64,000 nucleotides of DNA, from contig CAVVQV010000006.1 in the NCBI GenBank assembly GCA_963750495.1, positions 124,001 through 188,000 of the forward strand. The letters are read 5' to 3'. Every line of letters begins with the position of its first letter. Positions within the stretch are counted from its first letter, which is position 1. Made by a program: the position numbers and the translations under genes. Below, one piece after another: positions 1-7,755 of the stretch. Under the pieces are notes generated by a model. It was not told the origin of the DNA and did not search any database. It saw only the letters and a list, made by a program, of their open reading frames with translations. This DNA comes from JANLYC01 sp963750495 (lineage in GTDB: Bacteria > Actinomycetota > Actinomycetes > Propionibacteriales > Nocardioidaceae).

Positions 1-735
1 CATGTCGCGAAGCCGGGCGCCGGCACGTAGCGCGAGCGCCATCCCGTCACCGGTCGAGACCGAAGGGTTGGTCGTGGACGAGAACACCTGACCCAGCCCG
101 CCGCTGGCCAGGACGACAGCTCGACAGAGCACCGCGCCGACGCCGTCGCGGGCACCCTCACCGAGCACATGGACGGTGACCCCGGCGATGCCACCGTCGC
201 CAGGGATCAGGTCGAGCGCCAACGCGTGCTCGATGACGGTGATGGCCGGCGCGTGCAGGACGGCGGCGACGAGCGCGCGCTGGATCTCGGCTCCGGTGGC
301 GTCCCCGCCCGCATGCACGATCCGATCGCGGTGATGCCCACCTTCGCGGGTCAGCTGCAGGTCTCCCATGGGGTTGGTGTCGAACATCGCCCCCAGGTCG
401 ATGAGCTCGCGAAGAGCCGCCGGACCTTCAGTGACCAGCGTGCGGACAGCGTCCTCGTCACACAACCCAGCACCGGCGACGAGCGTGTCGTCGAGGTGCT
501 GCTGCGGGCTGTCCCCGGGGCCGATGGCCGCAGCGACCCCGCCCATCGCCCAGCGCGTGGAGCCCGCCGACAACACATCCTTCGTGACGACCGTGACGCT
601 CCCGAGCCGACTGGCACGCAGGGCAGTCGTGAGACCGGCGATGCCCGACCCGATGACGACGACGTCGGTCTCGACCTGCCAACCAGGCTCGCCGGCAGAC
701 AGCTTCTGCGGGAGCGTGAGCTGGACGGTGGTCAC
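1..735 (-). CDS. nadB: L-aspartate oxidase, N-terminal part (truncated by window edge)
   Basis: NadB oxidises L-aspartate to iminoaspartate with FAD, the first step of de novo NAD synthesis in the cytoplasm. The minus-strand frame from the GTG at 735 reads MTTVQLTLPQKLSAGEPGW and then the dinucleotide-binding loop VVIGSGIAGLTTALRA, followed by the family stretch STRWAMGGVAAA and a substrate/FAD region GGHHRDRIVHAGGDATG. Only about 245 residues of a roughly 500-residue protein lie in the window; the 3' end is off the left edge. An in-frame GTG at 762 is an alternative start; neither start has a strong ribosome binding site. The gene lies 48 bp after panD, so it is probably the last visible gene of the panC-panD-nadB transcript. 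Confidence 0.9.
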   Translation of the reverse strand, partial: MTTVQLTLPQKLSAGEPGWQVETDVVVIGSGIAGLTTALRASRLGSVTVVTKDVLSAGSTRWAMGGVAAAIGPGDSPQQHLDDTLVAGAGLCDEDAVRTLVTEGPAALRELIDLGAMFDTNPMGDLQLTREGGHHRDRIVHAGGDATGAEIQRALVAAVLHAPAITVIEHALALDLIPGDGGIAGVTVHVLGEGARDGVGAVLCRAVVLASGGLGQVFSSTTNPSVSTGDGMALALRAGARLRDM

Positions 736-783
736 GCCGTCATTGTGTCGGTCGATCCACACGAAGCCACGGTGGCCCCTGCC

Positions 784-1209
784 TCACCGCACGACCGCAG
801 GTGGAGCAGACAGGCCGCGAGATGACGACGAGTCGGGGAGAAATGTCGCAGACCGGCCGACCTCGACGATGGCGTTGTGCTCATCGACGAAGACGACCGA
901 GGGGACGAAGCCCCGCGCTTCGACGTCGTCGAACTGACCGTAGGCGATGAGAATCACGACATCTCCCGGATGCACGAGGTGAGCGGCTGCGCCGTTGATG
1001 CCGATGACGCCACTGCCGCGTCGACCCGCGATCGTGTAGGTCTCGAGCCGCGCTCCGTTGGTCACGTCGACGATCTGGACGAGCTCACCAGCGAGCAGGT
1101 CGGCGGCGTCGAGCAGGTCGGCGTCGACCGTGACCGATCCGACGTAGTTGAGGTCAGCCTCCGTGACCGTGGCGCGATGGATCTTCGACTTCATCAGGGT
1201 CCGGTACAT
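784..1209 (-). CDS. panD: aspartate 1-decarboxylase proenzyme
   Basis: PanD decarboxylates L-aspartate to beta-alanine for pantothenate synthesis. The protein has 141 residues, normal for the family. It begins MYRTLMKSKIHRATVTEADL, carries Lys9 and Tyr22 of the active site, and has the Gly24-Ser25 pair (YVGSVTVD) where the chain self-cleaves to make the pyruvoyl cofactor. INGAAAHL in the middle is also family-typical. It starts 18 bp after panC stops, so the two beta-alanine/pantoate condensation genes are co-transcribed. The C-terminal 20 residues, rich in Ser and Pro, are a poorly conserved tail. Confidence 0.97.
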   Translation of the reverse strand: MYRTLMKSKIHRATVTEADLNYVGSVTVDADLLDAADLLAGELVQIVDVTNGARLETYTIAGRRGSGVIGINGAAAHLVHPGDVVILIAYGQFDDVEARGFVPSVVFVDEHNAIVEVGRSATFLPDSSSSRGLSAPPAVVR

Positions 1210-1227
1210 GGTCTTGCCTCCGAGGTT

Positions 1228-2080
1228 TCAGCCGCCGAGTCGCAGCGAGACGTTGTCGATGAGTCGGGTGGCGCCGACCCTGGCTGCCACCAGCAGCCGG
1301 GCCGGCCCATCCGTCGGTTCAGGGTGGAGCGTCTCGTCGGTGAGGGCGAGGTAGTCCAGCTCGAGCCCTGGTGCGGCCGCGAGCGTTTCCTGCGCCTCTC
1401 GGCGTACGACCGCTGCACCCTCGGACTGCACGGCCTGGCCGGCGCGGAGCGCCCTTGACAGCGCCAGGGCAGCGTCGCGGTCGGACTCCGACAGGAAGCG
1501 GTTCCGGGAGCTCAGCGCCAGCCCGTCGTGCTCGCGGACCGTTTCGCTGCCGATCACCTCGACCGGCATGCACAGGTCGGCGACCATGCGCCGGATGAGC
1601 ACGAGCTGCTGGTAGTCCTTCTCGCCGAAGACGGCGACGTCCGGTCCGACGAGCCCGAACAGCTTGGCGACCACGGTCAACACGCCGCGGAAGTGTCCCG
1701 GCCGGCTCGCCCCTTCGAGCACCGTGCCGAGTGGGCCGGGCTCGATCACGACCTCCGCCTGACCGCCCGGATACACCTCGTCGACAGCAGGAGCGAACAC
1801 CACGTCGACGTCGTGGTCGGCGCACAGCGCGAGGTCGGCGTCGAACGTGCGGGGATAGCGGTCCAGGTCCTCGCTCGGCGCGAACTGCAGCGGGTTGACG
1901 AAGATCGAGGTGATGAGCAGGTCGGCCCGACCTCGTGCGTCGTCAAGGAGGTGAGCATGCCCGGCATGCAACGCCCCCATCGTCGGGACGAGCGCAACCG
2001 AGCGCCGCCGCGACCCGGCACGCCCGCCGATGAGGTCGGCAAGCTCCGTACGCGTGTCGTGCGATCGATGGTGTTGTCAC
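1228..2080 (-). CDS. panC: pantothenate synthetase, with an apparent one-base frameshift near its 5' end
   Basis: PanC joins pantoate and beta-alanine using ATP. The long open frame contains the HIGH-like motif MGALHAGH, GEKDYQQL and SSRNRFL of the family, so the enzyme identity is secure. The first Met in that frame (1980) lies inside the nucleotide-binding motif and would delete the first beta strand. The frame continues upstream as TRTELADLIGGRAG...RRRSVALVPT, normal PanC sequence, but reaches a stop with no ATG, GTG or TTG. A GTG at 2080 in the neighbouring frame encodes VTTPSIAR; skipping the single base at about 2056 joins it to TRTELADL and yields a complete N-terminus. I infer either a sequencing error or a real frameshift mutation. 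Its position between the DUF2520 gene and panD is the usual operon order. Confidence 0.88.
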
Positions 2081-2102
2081 TGGAGCCCCGGACGAGGCGA
2101 AC

Positions 2103-3041
2103 TCAGCCGAGTGTCTCGATCAGCGCGGCCTCGAGGACCTCGTTGACCGCGTCGGCCCGACGCGGCTCGAGGCGACCGTCCGCGATCGCGCGGTCGGCCG
2201 TGGCCCGCGCCATGGCAACGTAGGACTCGAGGGTCGACCGCGGCTGCCCCGACGTGGAGAGGCTGTTGACATGGGCTCGCACGGTCTGGACGTCTCCGCG
2301 AACGATCGGACCAGTGAGCGCAGCATCGCCGTAGTCGAGTGCGTTGTCGAGGGCCGCCGTGAGGAGCGGGCGCAGGGTCGCAGCCGGATCTGTCGAACCG
2401 GCGGCGCGCAGCACCTCCATCGCCTGCGAGACGAGCGTGACGAGGTGGTTGGCACCGTGCGCGAGAGACGCGTGGTAGAGCGTGCGGCTGTCCTCGTCGA
2501 TCCAGGCGACCCGGCCGCCGAGCTCCGCCACGAGCCCGAGGGCGAACGACTTCTCCGCCGGTGCGCAGGTCACGCCGTAGGTGCATCCCGGCAACCGGTC
2601 GAGGTCGACGTCGGTCCCGGTGAAGGTCATGGCCGGATGCAGAGCGATGCCACGCGCGCCGATGTCGACCGCTGGGCGCAGGACGTCGGTGCCGTGTCGT
2701 CCGCTCGTGTGGACGACGTACTGACCGGCCTGGATGGCACCGGACGCCACGAGCATGCGGACGACGTTGTCGAGCGCGTCGTCGGGAACTGTCAGCAGGA
2801 GGATGTCTGCGGACCTGGCGACGGCGGTGGGTTTGTCGACACGGGCGCCGGGAAGCAGCGTCTCGATGCGGGTCAGAGAGGCGTCGGACTCACCAGCCAC
2901 GGCGGCAATGGGATGCCCGGCCTGGTGCAGGGCCGCCGTGAGGACGGCACCGACGCGCCCGGCGCCGATGACGCCAAGCGAAAGGAGGCTCGTCGATCCG
3001 ATAGGGCCCGTTGTGCCTGCAGAACCAGATGACATGGTCAT
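2103..3041 (-). CDS. Rossmann-fold DUF2520 oxidoreductase, possible ketopantoate reductase
   Basis: A 312-residue NAD(P)-dependent oxidoreductase of the Rossmann-like plus DUF2520 type. An N-terminal extension of about 20 Ser/Gly-rich residues is followed by the nucleotide-binding GAGRVG at residues 26-31; LLLTVPDDAL and ALHPAMTF are typical of the first domain, and an all-helical DUF2520 half follows (LYHASLAHGANHLVTLV). It is the first gene of the pantothenate operon, 22 bp upstream of the panC start. Because panE (ketopantoate reductase) is otherwise missing from the visible operon, and a related family (PanG) has this activity in Francisella, I infer a role in reducing ketopantoate. The sequence shows only that it is a dehydrogenase. 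Confidence 0.85.
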   Translation of the reverse strand: MTMSSGSAGTTGPIGSTSLLSLGVIGAGRVGAVLTAALHQAGHPIAAVAGESDASLTRIETLLPGARVDKPTAVARSADILLLTVPDDALDNVVRMLVASGAIQAGQYVVHTSGRHGTDVLRPAVDIGARGIALHPAMTFTGTDVDLDRLPGCTYGVTCAPAEKSFALGLVAELGGRVAWIDEDSRTLYHASLAHGANHLVTLVSQAMEVLRAAGSTDPAATLRPLLTAALDNALDYGDAALTGPIVRGDVQTVRAHVNSLSTSGQPRSTLESYVAMARATADRAIADGRLEPRRADAVNEVLEAALIETLG

Positions 3042-3202
3042 GTTCGCCTTTCGGTTCCAGTCCCTTGGGGGGTACCGGACGTTCGCGCGAGTACAGCGGG
3101 TCTGATCGGCCCACTTTCAACGATAGCGCCGCGTTCACCTGCTGCGATATGCCAGCAGAACGTGGGTTACCTCACATGCACGCGGCCGGCTGCTTGGCTG
3201 GG

Positions 3203-4777
3203 TCAGCTCCGTACGACGACCAGGCCGTCGCCCGGCCGCCATGTCAGCCGCGCGAAGGACGCGTCCGGTAGGTGTTTCGGGTCCAGGTCGGAGGACGTGC
3301 TCTGCACCGGCCCAGCCCGGTGGATCCCCGCCACGTCCACCTCGATGCGCACGGTGAGTTCCGCAGGCTGCCCCACCCGACCGGACACCCAATCGGCCAG
3401 GTCGAACCGGGCGACGAAGCCGCTGTCGTCGTAGGTCTGGTCCCCGCGCGCCACCCACGTGGTGGCGGCGGGGGCAGCGAAACGCGTTACGTCTGCGTTG
3501 AGCCCGACGATGTCGTCACCCGCGTCGTCGCGAAGGGACGCTCGGATGGCGGTGCTGACACCGGACGTGGGCGCACCCCGGATGAGGGCCCACCCGGTCA
3601 CGACCAACGTCGTGTCCTCCCAGTGTGCCTCCAGCAGCCGCGCGTCGAAGTCGAGCTCGTGCTCACCGAGGGAACGCAGGTCCTTGGGAAGGTCGGCGCC
3701 CGTATCGGACACGAACGGGAGCTCTGTCGGCACGGCCCGGTCACCGTCGACCCGCAGAGACAACGGTCCTGGATGGGCGTCGATCCAGGCCAGCACCCGT
3801 TCGGCGTCTGCACGCCGATCGGCCGTGACGAGCCAGCCGACCAGCCGCTGCGGCAGACGCAGCATCGACGACTCGATCGGCGGGAACCCCTCGAGAAGCT
3901 CGCGCAGGCCCGTGACCAGTCGCTGCCAGTAGCTGTCGTCGGCGCCCGGGATCTGGTCGAAGTACACCGGCAGGTCTCCGACGAGGGCGAGCCGCCCCCA
4001 GAAGTCGAGCACGGTCTCATCCCCGTACGTGCGGACGACGACGCTGGTGAGCTGCTTCGTCGTCAACCGGTCTTCGAGATCGCTCAGGTCTGCCCGCCGC
4101 TGGGTGATCGAGCTCCCGTCGGTGCGCACCCGCCAGGTGTAGACCGGTCGCCGGATGATGTCGAACCGGTCGGCCGTCAGGTAGGCCCGCAACATCGCCG
4201 GCTGGTCCTCGTACCGAACGCCCTCGGGAAAGCGGATTCCGGCGCCCTCGTAGAACGAGCGGCGAAAGACCTTGTTCCAGGCGAACACGTTGCGGAGGAT
4301 CCAGGGTGCGTCCGCGGCCGTGACCCCGATCCTGCGTCGCTCGACGCCCCGCCGGATGAACTCCGGCTCGACGAGCTCGCCATCGACGAGCTGCTGCACC
4401 GAACCGACCACGAAGTCCGACCCGCTGTCGGCCAACGTCGAGACCATCGCGCTGTAGGCGTCGGTCGGCACCAGGTCGTCGGAGTCGACGAAGGCGAGGT
4501 AGTCGCCGGTGGCCTCGGCCACACCGCGGTTCCTGGCGGCTCCTAGCCCGCGGTTCTCGGTCTGGATGAACCGCCACGTGCGACGCCACCCCGCGTACCG
4601 TCGGGCGATGTCCGGCGACCCATCCGTCGAGCCGTCGTCGACCAGGATCACCTCGAGGTCGCGATAGCTCTGGGCGAGGATGCTGTCCAGGCAGTCGGCG
4701 AGATACGGCTCCACGTTGTGGATGGGGACGACGACGCTCAGCTTTCCGAGCGTGCGGCGTAGCGGCCGGGGCAACAC
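3203..4777 (-). CDS. family 2 glycosyltransferase with C-terminal beta-rich domain
   Basis: A 524-residue GT-A glycosyltransferase: SVVVPIHNVEPYLADCLDS at the N-terminus, the nucleotide-binding DDGS at 47-50 and the metal-binding DSDD at 98-101. VRYEDQPAMLRAYL around residue 190 is a pattern seen in wall teichoic acid glycosyltransferases of the TarS/TarQ kind. The last 150 residues resemble the middle domain of the large glycosyltransferase encoded at 9076-12726 (DLPKDLRSL...LVVTGWALIRG here). No signal peptide or membrane segment is seen, so it should act at the cytoplasmic face. It is monocistronic and transcribed away from the methyltransferase operon across a 128-bp divergent gap. The sugar donor cannot be told from the sequence. 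Confidence 0.9.
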   Translation of the reverse strand: MLPRPLRRTLGKLSVVVPIHNVEPYLADCLDSILAQSYRDLEVILVDDGSTDGSPDIARRYAGWRRTWRFIQTENRGLGAARNRGVAEATGDYLAFVDSDDLVPTDAYSAMVSTLADSGSDFVVGSVQQLVDGELVEPEFIRRGVERRRIGVTAADAPWILRNVFAWNKVFRRSFYEGAGIRFPEGVRYEDQPAMLRAYLTADRFDIIRRPVYTWRVRTDGSSITQRRADLSDLEDRLTTKQLTSVVVRTYGDETVLDFWGRLALVGDLPVYFDQIPGADDSYWQRLVTGLRELLEGFPPIESSMLRLPQRLVGWLVTADRRADAERVLAWIDAHPGPLSLRVDGDRAVPTELPFVSDTGADLPKDLRSLGEHELDFDARLLEAHWEDTTLVVTGWALIRGAPTSGVSTAIRASLRDDAGDDIVGLNADVTRFAAPAATTWVARGDQTYDDSGFVARFDLADWVSGRVGQPAELTVRIEVDVAGIHRAGPVQSTSSDLDPKHLPDASFARLTWRPGDGLVVVRS

Positions 4778-4905
4778 AGCGTCACCTTATTGGGCTCGCC
4801 GTCGCGCTGCTTCGGCCACCTGGCAGCAGGGCCTCCGCGCTACGATGCACCATCGTCAAGCCCGGCACGTCACGCGGACCAGCCCTCGCAGCTCGAAGGA
4901 CGCTG

Positions 4906-4974
4906 ATGCCCCTCACCACCCTCCGCGCCACCGCCGAGCAGCTCGGGCACGACCTGTCGGCGTGGAACGTGTGA
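4906..4974 (+). CDS. 22-codon upstream open reading frame, possible leader peptide
   Basis: A short frame starts at an ATG placed 5 nt after a good ribosome binding site (GAAGGA, 4895-4900). It begins MPLTTLRATAEQLG and ends NV, and its stop TGA (4972-4974) overlaps the GTG start of the methyltransferase (4971-4973). The arrangement suggests termination-reinitiation coupling, since that GTG has no ribosome binding site of its own. I do not recognise the peptide. A frameshift joining it to the methyltransferase is possible but not needed, because the downstream frame already begins where MidA-type proteins normally do. Confidence 0.4.
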   Translation: MPLTTLRATAEQLGHDLSAWNV

Positions 4975-5936
4975 CCGAGGACTGGGCCTCCTGGCGCGAC
5001 GCCTGGCAGCACGCGCTCTACGGACCCGGCGGCTTCTACCGCTCTGCCGTCCCTGGCGACCACTTCCGCACCTCGGTGCACGCATCCGCGCAGTTCGCCC
5101 GGGCGGTGCTCCAGTTCGTACGCCGGGAAGGTCTTCCCGCCGTGACCGACTACGGGGCCGGCAACGGTGAGCTGCTTCGACACCTCGCGGCCATGGCCCC
5201 CGACCTCAGGCTGACGGCCGTCGAGATCCGGCCGCGCCCCGCTGACCTGCCGCCGGCGATCAGCTGGGTCGACAGCCTTCCGGACCAGGTGGAGGGCCTG
5301 CTGTTCGCGAACGAGCTGCTCGACAACGTTCCCTGCGATGTCGTGGAGCGCGACGACGCGGGCGCGGTCCGGATCGTCGAGGTCGACCCGGCGAGCGGTC
5401 GCGAGCGGCTGGGCGATCTCGCCGAACCCCCACTCGTCGCCTGGCTCGACAGCTGGTGGCCGCTGCAGCTCAGCGGCGACCGCGCCGAGGTGGGCCTGGC
5501 CCGCGACCTCTTCTGGCAGCAGGCCTGCCGACGGATCACGTCCGGCGCCAGCATCGCCATCGACTACGGACACCTGCGCGACTACCGCCCCGTTCTCGGC
5601 ACGATCCGGTCCTACCGGGCCGGTCATGAGGCTCCGGTGTCCCTGGATGGACGGCATGACCTGACGTCTCATGTGTCCATCGACTCGGTGGCCGCGGGGA
5701 TCGGAGCCACCGTCGGCCGGCAGCGCGACCTGCTGCGCGACCTCGGCCTCACCACGACCAGGCCGGATCTGTCGCTTGCCACGTCCGACCCGGTCGGCTA
5801 CGTCCATGCGCTCTCCATCTCGTCCGAGGCTGGGGAGCTGGTCGCTTCGCCCGGCCTCGGTGACCTGCACTGGGTGCGGGGCCGGCACGGCGAAACCGCC
5901 GAAGTTGACGGTGAGCGCGCCGCGGTCACTCGTTAG
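4971..5936 (+). CDS. SAM-dependent methyltransferase, MidA/NDUFAF7 family
   Basis: A 321-residue protein of the COG1565 family. WRDAWQHALYGPGGFY and HFRTSVHAS at the start are family hallmarks, the SAM-binding motif DYGAGNGE is at about residues 60-67, and FANELLDNVP at 113-121 is the family's NELLD motif. The mitochondrial member, NDUFAF7, dimethylates an arginine of the 49-kDa complex I subunit, the homologue of NuoD. Here a nuoD-like gene lies two genes downstream in the same direction, which makes a similar protein-methylating role a reasonable inference. The GTG start overlaps the stop of a short upstream frame; an in-frame GTG at 4962 is an alternative. Confidence 0.88.
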   Translation: MTEDWASWRDAWQHALYGPGGFYRSAVPGDHFRTSVHASAQFARAVLQFVRREGLPAVTDYGAGNGELLRHLAAMAPDLRLTAVEIRPRPADLPPAISWVDSLPDQVEGLLFANELLDNVPCDVVERDDAGAVRIVEVDPASGRERLGDLAEPPLVAWLDSWWPLQLSGDRAEVGLARDLFWQQACRRITSGASIAIDYGHLRDYRPVLGTIRSYRAGHEAPVSLDGRHDLTSHVSIDSVAAGIGATVGRQRDLLRDLGLTTTRPDLSLATSDPVGYVHALSISSEAGELVASPGLGDLHWVRGRHGETAEVDGERAAVTR

Positions 5937-5946
5937 TCTCGGCCGG

Positions 5947-6501
5947 ATGAGCGACAACATCGAACGTATGTCCGAGGGCGAGTGGTACATCACCGACGAG
6001 GCAGTGCTCGACCTGCAACGTGAGCGTCAGGCGTTGATGGAGCGGTACAACGCGACCAGCATCACCGAGACGCTGGGCCGTAGGGAGCTGCTGGTCGAGC
6101 TGCTGGGCCAGGTCGGTGACGAGGTCGAGGTCCGCAGCCCGGTGTACGTCGACTACGGCTCGAACGTCCGGGTCGGCACCGGGGTCTTCCTCAACTACGG
6201 CTGCCAGCTCGCCGACGTGGCCACGATCACCATCGAGGACCACTGCCAGATCGGCCCCAACGTCCAGTTCCTGACACCGGTCCATCCGATCGAGGCCGAC
6301 CGGCGCGAGGCCAAGTGGGAGACGGCCCAACCGATCACGATCGGTCGGAACGTCTGGATCGGCGGCGGGGCGATCATCTGTCCCGGGGTCAGCATCGGTG
6401 CCGACACGGTGGTCGGCGCGGGCTCGGTGGTGACCAGGGACCTGCCGGCGCGCGTCGTCGCGGCGGGCAACCCGGCCCGGGTCGTCCGTGAGCTCGACTG
6501 A
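5947..6501 (+). CDS. sugar/maltose O-acetyltransferase-like protein (hexapeptide repeat)
   Basis: A 184-residue acyltransferase of the left-handed beta-helix type. The N-terminal helix region (MSEGEWYITDEAVLDLQRER, a maltose acetyltransferase-like cap) is followed by hexapeptide repeats such as IGPNVQ, IGRNVW and IGADTV. His113 in LTPVHPIE is the expected catalytic histidine. Such enzymes move acetyl from acetyl-CoA to a sugar hydroxyl in the cytoplasm. It starts 10 bp after the methyltransferase and 36 bp before the NuoD-like gene, so the three form one operon, although no functional link to the flanking genes is obvious. It could equally serve the surface-polymer genes on both sides. Confidence 0.9.
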   Translation: MSDNIERMSEGEWYITDEAVLDLQRERQALMERYNATSITETLGRRELLVELLGQVGDEVEVRSPVYVDYGSNVRVGTGVFLNYGCQLADVATITIEDHCQIGPNVQFLTPVHPIEADRREAKWETAQPITIGRNVWIGGGAIICPGVSIGADTVVGAGSVVTRDLPARVVAAGNPARVVRELD

Positions 6502-6537
6502 GGCTCTGCCGGTCCACCGGCAGGCCGACGTGGGAGC

Positions 6538-7749
6538 ATGACCGATGTGACGGAGCAGCGGATCGTCGGCATCGGGTCCGGCGCGGAGGCCTTCCATGGG
6601 CACGAGCGCGGTGGCAGGGGTGCCGACAGCGAGCTCGCGACCCAGGACATGGTGCTCAACATCGGGCCACAGCATCCCGCCACCCATGGCGTCCTGAGAC
6701 TGCGGCTGACCCTCGACGGCGAGCGGATCGTCGACTGCGAGCCCATCGTCGGCTACATGCACCGCGGGGTCGAGAAGCTCTTCGAGGTCCGCGACTACCG
6801 ACAGATCATCGTCCTCGCGAACCGACACGACTGGTTGTCAGCCTTCTCCTCGGAGCTGGGCGTGGTTCTCGCCGTCGAGCGCATGCTTGGCATGGAGGTC
6901 CCGGTCCGGGCTACCTGGACGCGGATGCTGCTGGCGGAGCTCAACCGGATCCTCAACCATCTGATGTTCCTCGGGTCCTACCCGTTGGAGGTCGGCGCGA
7001 TCACGCCCATCTTCTACGCGTTCCGCGAGCGCGAGACGATCCAGGAGGTGATGGAGGAGATCTCCGGCGGCCGGATGCACTACATGTTCAACCGGGTGGG
7101 CGGTCTCAAGGAGGACCTCCCCGCGGGCTGGCTGCAACGGGTGTCCGCCGCGGTGTCCGCCGTGCGCACCCGACTGCCGCAGATCGAGGAGCTCATCTTC
7201 GGCAACGAGATCTTCCGAGCCCGCACGGTCGGCGTAGGGATGCTCTCCGCGGAGACGATTGCGCAGTACGGCGTGAGCGGACCCATCGCGCGTGCGTCGG
7301 GCGTCGACTTCGACCTTCGGCGTGACGACCCGTACCTGGCCTACGACGAACTGACGGCCGACGGGACGCTTCGCGTCCCGACTCGCACCGGCGGAGACTG
7401 TCACTCCCGGTTCGGTCTGCTCCTCGACCAGGTCAAGGTGTCCCTCGACCTCGCCGACGCATGCCTCGACCGGGTCGGGGCGCTGCCTCGGGGGCCGATC
7501 AACGTCCGGCTGCCCAAGATCCTCAAGGCGCCGGAGGGACACACCTACGCGTGGACCGAGAACCCGCTGGGGGTCAACGGCTACTACCTGGTGTCGAAGG
7601 GCGAGAAGACGCCGTGGCGGCTGAAGCTCCGGTCTGCCTCGTTCAACAACATCTCCGTGCTGCCGACCATGCTTCCCGGGCAGGTCGTGGCCGACATGGT
7701 CGCCATCCTTGGCTCGATGTTCTTCGTCGTCGGGGACATCGACAAGTAG
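6538..7749 (+). CDS. nuoD: orphan NADH-quinone oxidoreductase subunit D-like protein
   Basis: A 403-residue homologue of the 49-kDa complex I subunit. NIGPQHPATHGVLRL (41-55) contains His50, equivalent to the quinone-site His59 of the bovine protein. GYMHRGVEKLFE holds Arg76, aligned with bovine Arg85, the arginine methylated by NDUFAF7. With no gaps from that motif, the quinone-binding Tyr (RLDY in canonical proteins) aligns with Trp99 (RHDW). The C-terminus ends VVGDIDK where canonical proteins have GEVDR. No other nuo gene is nearby, so this is a stand-alone copy. It may be an extra subunit of the main complex I or part of a modified complex. The 34-residue N-terminal extension is poorly conserved. 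It converges on the sulfotransferase gene with 6 bp between stops. Confidence 0.92.
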   Translation: MTDVTEQRIVGIGSGAEAFHGHERGGRGADSELATQDMVLNIGPQHPATHGVLRLRLTLDGERIVDCEPIVGYMHRGVEKLFEVRDYRQIIVLANRHDWLSAFSSELGVVLAVERMLGMEVPVRATWTRMLLAELNRILNHLMFLGSYPLEVGAITPIFYAFRERETIQEVMEEISGGRMHYMFNRVGGLKEDLPAGWLQRVSAAVSAVRTRLPQIEELIFGNEIFRARTVGVGMLSAETIAQYGVSGPIARASGVDFDLRRDDPYLAYDELTADGTLRVPTRTGGDCHSRFGLLLDQVKVSLDLADACLDRVGALPRGPINVRLPKILKAPEGHTYAWTENPLGVNGYYLVSKGEKTPWRLKLRSASFNNISVLPTMLPGQVVADMVAILGSMFFVVGDIDK

Positions 7750-7755
7750 TTCAGC

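Noticed and set aside
4906..5936. Frameshift merging the 22-codon frame with the methyltransferase
   Set aside because: MidA-family proteins normally begin close to the downstream GTG, so no missing N-terminus needs to be explained.
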